Of a DNA stretch of 64,000 nt, positions 58,146 through 64,000 are shown one piece after another. Location: contig NC_083701.1 of NCBI RefSeq assembly GCF_033118175.1, positions 69,525,001-69,589,000 of the forward strand. The letters run 5' to 3'. The number at the start of each line of letters is the position of its first letter. The first letter of the stretch is position 1. A model generated the notes under the pieces. The model searched no databases and was not told the origin of the DNA. It was given only the letters and a program-made list of their open reading frames with translations. This DNA is from Dama dama (taxonomy: Eukaryota; Chordata; Mammalia; Artiodactyla; Cervidae). A program made the translations under genes and the position numbers.

Positions 58146-59262
58146 GTTTAGAATAGTATATATACTTTATTAATGTAGTTATAGGTCACATTTTATGTTA
58201 AATACTATTTTATTTAAGCAATTATAAAATAATGTTAATCTAACATTTCATGAAACAGTTTTATTTCAACTTTTCACCAGCATATTCACCATCAGTCTTC
58301 ATCATCATTAGGAAACTTCTAGTCATCTAAAATATTCTCCAAAGCACAGCATGCTCATTTCTGTTTTTCAGTTAAAACAGAATATCTTTTGACACTATGT
58401 ATAAGACTGTGACTAGGAATTCCAAGCCATATAATCTCTTTTCTATGATATCAATATAGGTATTTTATTTATCCTAGGTACTATTCTAATTTTTAAACTT
58501 ATATAATTTTTATATATGTTTTCTATTTCATTTGGATCCTCCTACAGTCAAGGCTGAAACAAGGACTAGGGATGAAGGAAGTTTACTGTGGAGGTATTTA
58601 TAATTGGCTGTTTATAATTTTATTTCCAGTAGTATGCTTATTCTACTATCTACTGATTTATCATCACCTTTAGATATTTTCTCGTGACTTCCTATAAAAA
58701 GTAATACTTACTTTCTTCCTAGCATATGCTGTGTGTAGAAAATCCATTGCCATCCTCCCAATAGATTTAGATTACAATTCGAGGTATCATTATAAATATT
58801 TTAAGTATCATTAAATAGAAGCATATTATATATATTATATGTATATATGTATATTATAAACATATATTATTCACAGCTGAGTACCATACATAGTGCTATG
58901 ATTATATTTCCTTTCTGTCCAACTTCTGTTTTTCTGAAGTTACAGGGCATATTATTATTATTATTTGCCATCAAAGATTTAGCCTTATTATATCTATAGA
59001 ACTAAAACTTTCCACTGCATGTTCTTCCAGATTTACTTTTCTTAAGTGGACGCATTCCTCCTGGAGTCCTCCATTCCTTCTTCTATCTCCCAGGATGGTA
59101 AAGCTGTCCTCAGTCGCCCTCCACTTTCCTGCACAGTCATCCTGAGTTTCTCTTTTCTTCTCATCTGGGTTCTTTTTGCTTCGTCTCTTGTTCCTTTGAA
59201 CCCACATCTTCCTCTTATTTGTTCTCTCTCTCTGAGAGAGAGCATAACAAGAGTTTTGATTT
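58146..59262. other. Unique AT-rich stretch
   Basis: Impure TA tracts at 58820-58868. A CT/AG hairpin-forming repeat at 59221-59243 ('ctctctctctgagagagag'). No gene or named repeat. Confidence 0.42.
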
Positions 59263-59264
59263 TT

Positions 59265-60000
59265 TTTTTTTGAGTTTTGGTCTGTAAAAATATCTTTATT
59301 TTACCTCACTCATGCACAGTTTGGCTAGGTATATAACTTTAAGTTCAAAATTCTTTTTGCTCAGCATTTGAAAGTCATTGCATTCTAGCTTTCATTTTGC
59401 TGTGACACTCTAGAGTCATTGGATTTTCCAATCCTTTGAATATATTCTGCTGAATTTTTCTTCATTTTTTTTAGCCACAATAATTTAGATACAGATTGTC
59501 AATGTGCTAAATATCTAATGAATCATTTCAATCTGAAAATCCATGGTCTTCAATTCTCAGAAATTTTCTTCTGTTATAGTTTAATAATATACATTTATTT
59601 CTTCTACTTGATAATTTCTTTTTTTCCTGATCTATTTTCAGAATGCTCTCCTTTTTCATTATTTAAAATTTTATTTCAACTGAAACAGAAAGTGCTTTTT
59701 CTCAGGCTTGGATTCTTCCCTTGTGCATTTTTGTTGCTATTTACCGACTTCTATTTAGCATCCTACCCTTGTTGATCTTGCTTTGCCCAGAGGCTAATAG
59801 TGTGTCTTTCGTTGTTAGCTCTTTAATGCCTCCTGAATTGCTATACAAAAATAAATTCTCTAAGGACATACTTTGGGATATTTTGGAAGTTCCTTGTACT
59901 CCCTGCACTTCCTCTGTTTCATACAAGTTTTCCTTACCTGTTTATTTAAGCTTGGATCTTTCTTGTTAGAAGCATTCCATGAATATATGGCAATCTTTGG
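59265..60000 (-). mobile_element. Old L1/HAL1-like ORF1 remnant (reverse)
   Basis: 'aaaatatctttattttacct' then 'ggctaggtatataactttaa' is the reverse of the old L1 ORF1 passage found forward at 12.7 and 45.2 kb ('...ttctatacccagc...aaataaagacattttca'). It continues 'cattgcattctagctttcat'. The right edge is vague, and the part after about 59650 is assigned only by continuity. Confidence 0.5.
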
Positions 60001-60797
60001 CAAATCACTAATTCATTATACCAAGTCACTAAAGAATTGATTGAAAGGGTGTGTGGGAGCAGCATTTGTCACCTGATGAGTTTCACTGTAGGATGGTTAG
60101 AAGGGATTCTGAATATTTTTATAGGGACTTTAAATTTTGAAATCTCAAATTCTTATTTTTCTAATGGTTTCTTCAGGGATGATTTCTCTAATCTCTGCCC
60201 TTCTACCTTGAGATTTGACAGTCCATTTTCTAGGAGCAAGCAGAGGGGGAAAGGCCAGAGGTTTTTTTGTGATGTCTATTTTCTCTTGCTATTCCTTTTT
60301 CACTCTGGCACCTCAACTCCCCTCTCCACTGTGCCTGGGAGTCAGAGACGGGTAATTCTGTGGTTTAGTTTCTTCTGAGAATAAGGCTCTGCCCTCAGAG
60401 CAGGATGAAGAAAGAGTTTCACCTTGCTGGGGATGAAGAAGGGGTCAGGGAGTGACAGGATATGAGGGTCTGACTATTTCTTACATATACTCTTAGACTT
60501 TCAGGTAACCTTCCTATCTTCACTTCACCTCTTACTTTCATCTTCTAGGGAAGAAAGCCAGTGCCTCAATTCTGGGCCTTTCTGATTTTCTTTGACTTGA
60601 ATAAGCCTGCTTTGCATTGCTATCCCTTTCTGTGATAGAGTTTGGGGTTCAGCATTCTTTGGTCTCCTAAGCTAGATACCTCTCATGCATTCACTTCCCA
60701 GCTCCATATACGTGCCAGCATCTCTCATCCACTTTCACTTCTTCACCCGTTGCCTTTGCATTTGTGAGGTTACACTTTTTAAATTTCTTTTACAGTA
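60001..60797. other. Unassigned sequence
   Basis: No gene. A 113-codon plus-strand open frame at 60037-60378 is rich in Phe/Ser/Leu and has no recognisable domain. It may include further worn L1. Confidence 0.38.
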
Positions 60798-60949
60798 ATT
60801 TTAAGGGGGCTTCCCAGATGGCTCAGTGGTAAAGAATCTGTCTGCCAATGCAGGAGATGCAGAAGATGTGGGTTTGATCCCTGGGTCGGGAAGATCCCTT
60901 GGAGGAGAAAATGGCAACCCACTCCAGTATCCTAAAGTATTTTAAAGGG
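60798..60949 (+). mobile_element. SINE head lacking its 3' body, with target-site duplication
   Basis: The tRNA-derived head and first body part are present ('ggcttcccagatggctcagt', 'gtttgatccctgggtcggga', 'atggcaacccactccagtat'). The sequence then stops: the 'cttgcctggagaatccc...gagtcggacacgactgagc' part is absent. The flanks attttaaggg (60798-60807) and attttaaaggg (60939-60949) look like a duplication with a one-base difference. The short form may therefore have inserted as such rather than been deleted later. Confidence 0.85.
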
Positions 60950-61099
60950 CTTTCAGAAATATAGATACATATGCTCATGCCACAACATTTAGCCCAAAAG
61001 TCCCAACTTCTGTTGCTTTAGCTGCTCACATTTTGCTGCTAATTTTATTAAACAGATTCATAAAACAAAGGAACTGTAGGGTGAGCAGTGACAAAGAAA

Positions 61100-61332
61100 T
61101 GACGTTCATCAGTGATGTCTCTGTGACAAACACAATGTTAGGTGCTTCCTACACAAAATCCTATCAGAGCCTTACACTCTCCATGATGTTCTATAATGGC
61201 CATTTTACAGATGGGGATTGAAGCCCATAAAGATTTAGTTATTTGGCAAAAATCACAAAGCTAGCCAGTCGAAGAACTAAGACTTCAATTCGAAGCCTAT
61301 GTTCTCAGCACATCAGCGATTGTCCTGCAAGT
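61100..61332 (-). mobile_element. MIR SINE (reverse)
   Basis: 'caatgttaggtgcttcctac', 'ctatcagagccttacactct', 'cattttacagatggggattg', 'gcaaaaatcacaaagctagc' and 'agacttcaattcgaagccta' follow the reverse MIR order over most of its length. Confidence 0.82.
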
Positions 61333-63220
61333 AATTTCTCTTAAGAGGCAAGGGAATGTCTCAGAATGTCAACTTATACCACTGTTGTTGAACAGAATTA
61401 GAAGCATCAGATGTTTCATGAAGATTCAAAACTGTCTCAAAGATTTTGTCTTAAAAGAGTTGCCTGTCTCTCTTTAGAAATTACTTTTGCTTGACTGATT
61501 GGTGGGGGAAGGGAAAGCTATCTGGGTGCTTTGCCCTGAGGTGTATAGTTTGGTTTTGTTGTTTAACTCTTTAACATCCACTGAGTTGCTATAAAATCAT
61601 AAGGCATTCTTAGGAAACCAGGAAAGCAGGATGTTACCACGCTTAGAGATCTGGCTGAAAAATAAGAGTCTTCCTTGGATGAAATTCCCAGAGAGCAAAG
61701 CTTCAGCTGTTAATCCTCGAATCAGAGAGCCATAGTCTCAAGTTGAAAATGAAGGGAGGGGTGAAAACATCCAGTCCAGGGCCTGGGGGGTTGATAAGAC
61801 AGAGCTGAGAATGGAAATGTGAGGGAGACTCTCTTATCATTTTCTTCATTAGCTGCTTTTTGCCTGAGGCCATGAGGGGTGTAATGTGCTGGGTTTTATG
61901 TGTGTTCACTTGTTCACCTCGGTTTATCCCACTGGTTCAGAGCTTTGCCACACATACTTACTGAAAATTAGAGCTTTTTTCTCTGGTCCCCTCCAAGTAT
62001 TGGCAGCTGCCTTAGGAATACAGAGTTAGTGTCGGCATCCGTTTTTTTAGCCATCTATGTAGAATCCTCTCCTTTAATCTGATAACTCATTGCCCTTCTA
62101 AGAGGCCTTATATAACTTTATAAAGGTGACACATTCCTCACTTTTCCATTTCTTTTTCTGTGTCTTGTGATATCTCCTTACCTTATCCCTATCCTGAACA
62201 GACTCACAGACACAACAGAATATGGGTGTAAATCAAACACTTCATTCCCAAATGCCCTAAATTATACACAAGAAACCAGTTCCTTTCCCCAGTGGTAATC
62301 CTCCCATTTTCTTCCAGCAAATTCTCTTCTAAGCATGGCTATATGTCCTCATTTTCCTTCTATTTAAGGGAGACTTCATTCAGAATAGCCTTTTTTATCT
62401 TCGGGGAATATGTTGCTGGATTCCAAAATGCATTCAGTCTTTCATTATGATTTATAAAGACACATATGCACAAATATAGTTAATATATTAAATAAAGACT
62501 ATAATGCACTGCTATAGACATTGTTATGGCATAGAGTTGAGAGGGCTAATTTTATTTGACACTGTCTTTTAGCAGAGCAGAAATAATGTTACACTTAGCA
62601 CGCCATGTGTCAAGGATAAAGGGTAGAGAAGATAAAAATACACAAGGGTAAGAATCTGTAACAACACAGTCTTGTGACATGCAGCTTTATTATTACTCTC
62701 AATAAGAATATTGATAGGGTAGAAAATACTTTTGCACTGGGATATCCATGTAATTATTTCTCAGCTGCAGTTATGATGAAAACCAAATATTTATTACATT
62801 TCGTCTTGAAAATAAGAGGAGGAAAACCAAAAGTAACAGAATAAAATGAGATAAATGCCCTGACTGAGGCATTGTTTCACCAAGTTGATGAGAAAGGCTG
62901 ATGCAAAATCCCCAGTGTTACAGGACTGGGAATGCTCTGGGGACAGAAAGTCGATTATGGTCTTTTCACCTTTGTCTTGTTGATGCTAAATGCAGAGTAG
63001 GTTTATAAGTTAGAAACTGCTGAGACTGTGTGAGGCCAGTTGAGCAATCTCTGTGAAATGGTTTATGGTGATCTCAGGCCTGTTGTTTGTAGGCAAGAGC
63101 CACATTTCACTTGTGATTGGTGTAAATAGTTCTCATGACAGTATCTCTATTGGTTTTCCCCATTTTTGTATCATTATTCAACATTTTCTAAGAATGATTC
63201 TTTTACTTCCTGGGCAATAA
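61333..63220. other. Unique stretch
   Basis: No gene or named repeat recognised in 1.9 kb. Confidence 0.45.
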
Positions 63221-63224
63221 AAGA

Positions 63225-63430
63225 AGCTGTTATTATTGATTACCTATAATGTTCCAAGTTCTGTTTTTGACACTTGACTCCTGTTATTTCTAGTCTTTAA
63301 GACAATCCTGCAAAATGCACATTATTCCCATTTTACCCGAAAAGGAACTGAGGTTAAAAAGGATTAAACAATATAACCAATAAGTGATAGAAGCACATTG
63401 CAAACACTTTCACCAGACTCAGAATCCCCC
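63225..63430 (-). mobile_element. MIR SINE (reverse)
   Basis: 'acctataatgttccaagttc', 'tctttaagacaatcctgcaa', 'cattttacccgaaaaggaac', 'tgaggttaaaaaggattaaa' and 'ataagtgatagaagcacatt' follow the reverse MIR order. Confidence 0.78.
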
Positions 63431-63614
63431 ACAGTTTCTATGAAATTAACACATACTTGCATTTTAAACGTAACCTGGAAACATTTTCTCACTTTTTATA
63501 ATGATGTCTATAAAACACCATGATTTTTATCCTAGGGATCGGGTGCCAGGTACATCCAGATACCTCCCTCCATAGTGTAAGTGAAGACATTTGTAGAAAT
63601 TTAACATAACATGA

Positions 63615-64000
63615 CATATGCAGAGTACGTCAGGAGAAACGCTGGGCTGGAGGAAGCACAAGCTGGAATCAAGATTGCCGGGAGAAATATCAATAACCTC
63701 AGATATGCAGATGGCACCACCTTTATGGCAGAAAGTGAAGAAATAAAGAGCCTCTTGATGAAAGTAAAAGAGGAGAGTGAAAAAGTTGGCTTAAAGCTCA
63801 GCATTCAGAAAACTAAGATCATGGCATCCCGTCCCATCACTTCATGGCAAATAGATGGGGAAACAATGGAAACAGTGGCAGACTTTATTTTTGGGGCTCC
63901 AAAATCACTGCAGATGGTGATTGCAGCCATGAAATTAAAAGACACTTACTCCTTGAAAAAAAAATTATGACCAACCTAGACAGCATATTAAAAAGCAGAG
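63615..64000 (+). mobile_element. BovB LINE running off the window, reverse transcriptase with mutated active site
   Basis: The forward copy begins abruptly inside the reverse transcriptase (AEYVRRNAGLEEAQAGIKIA), so it is 5'-truncated. It then reads NINNLRYADGTTFMAES: the second Asp of the YADD metal-binding box is Gly (codon GGC at 63713-63715). KSLLMKVKEESEKVGLKL and QKTKIMAS follow. A frameshift near 63885-63895 moves the FLGSKI region out of frame, and a stop follows at 63968. The element continues beyond base 64000, so its 3' end is not visible. Either lesion alone would abolish activity. Confidence 0.95.

Noticed and set aside
1..64000. CRISPR arrays, tRNA or rRNA genes, phage or bacterial operons
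   Set aside because: No regularly spaced repeats or clover-leaf genes were found. The only tRNA-like sequences are decayed SINE heads, and the whole window is mammalian repeat-laden DNA.

Overview
This is a mammalian, specifically bovid or close ruminant, nuclear DNA window. Three things show it. There are many tRNA-headed Bov-tA and Bov-A2 SINEs. There are five pieces of the RTE-type LINE BovB. There are L1 copies with a bovine-type 3' end, and a mariner of the kind found in ruminants. Beneath these lies older mammalian debris: L2, MIR, a MaLR LTR, old L1/HAL1-like pieces and a hAT-Charlie fragment. I cannot separate cattle from sheep or goat by eye.

I found no protein-coding exon, tRNA, rRNA, CRISPR array, origin or bacterial-style operon. 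The longest open frames (up to about 180 codons) lie in non-coding sequence or are antisense to transposons. The only protein-like signals are decayed BovB reverse transcriptase, L1 ORF1/ORF2 and a mariner transposase. The window reads as AT-rich intergenic or deep intronic DNA.

Layout. 1-7.4 kb: SINEs, an L1 3' end holding a nested SINE, and L2/MIR scraps. 7.4-11.9 kb: mostly unique. 11.9-17.5 kb: old L1 layers, a 5'-inverted L1, SINEs and L2. 17.5-29 kb: unusually poor in recent insertions (one BovB end, two MIRs, microsatellites). 29-38 kb: dense, with a 1.5-kb BovB, a forward L2, a reverse L2 carrying nested SINEs and BovB, and several SINEs. 38-44 kb: unique DNA, SINEs and a reverse L1 with a nested SINE. 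44.2-50.2 kb: a layered stack of L1 ORF1-like sequence, a MaLR LTR, an old L1 ORF2, a twin-primed L1 with its own SINE, and a near full-length mariner. 50.2-64 kb: unique DNA with scattered SINEs, MIRs, a short BovB, a hAT fragment, a SINE splitting an AT microsatellite, and a BovB running off the right edge.

I see no evidence for a new biological system. The best material is genome archaeology: two L1 copies with 5' inversions (one with a reconstructable empty site), a mariner that keeps its catalytic aspartates and their DD34D spacing but has a broken frame, a BovB with YADD changed to YADG, and several SINEs with clear target-site duplications (TSDs) that give relative ages. All family names come from remembered consensus features, not from a database search, and edges without a TSD are good to about 10-30 bases.
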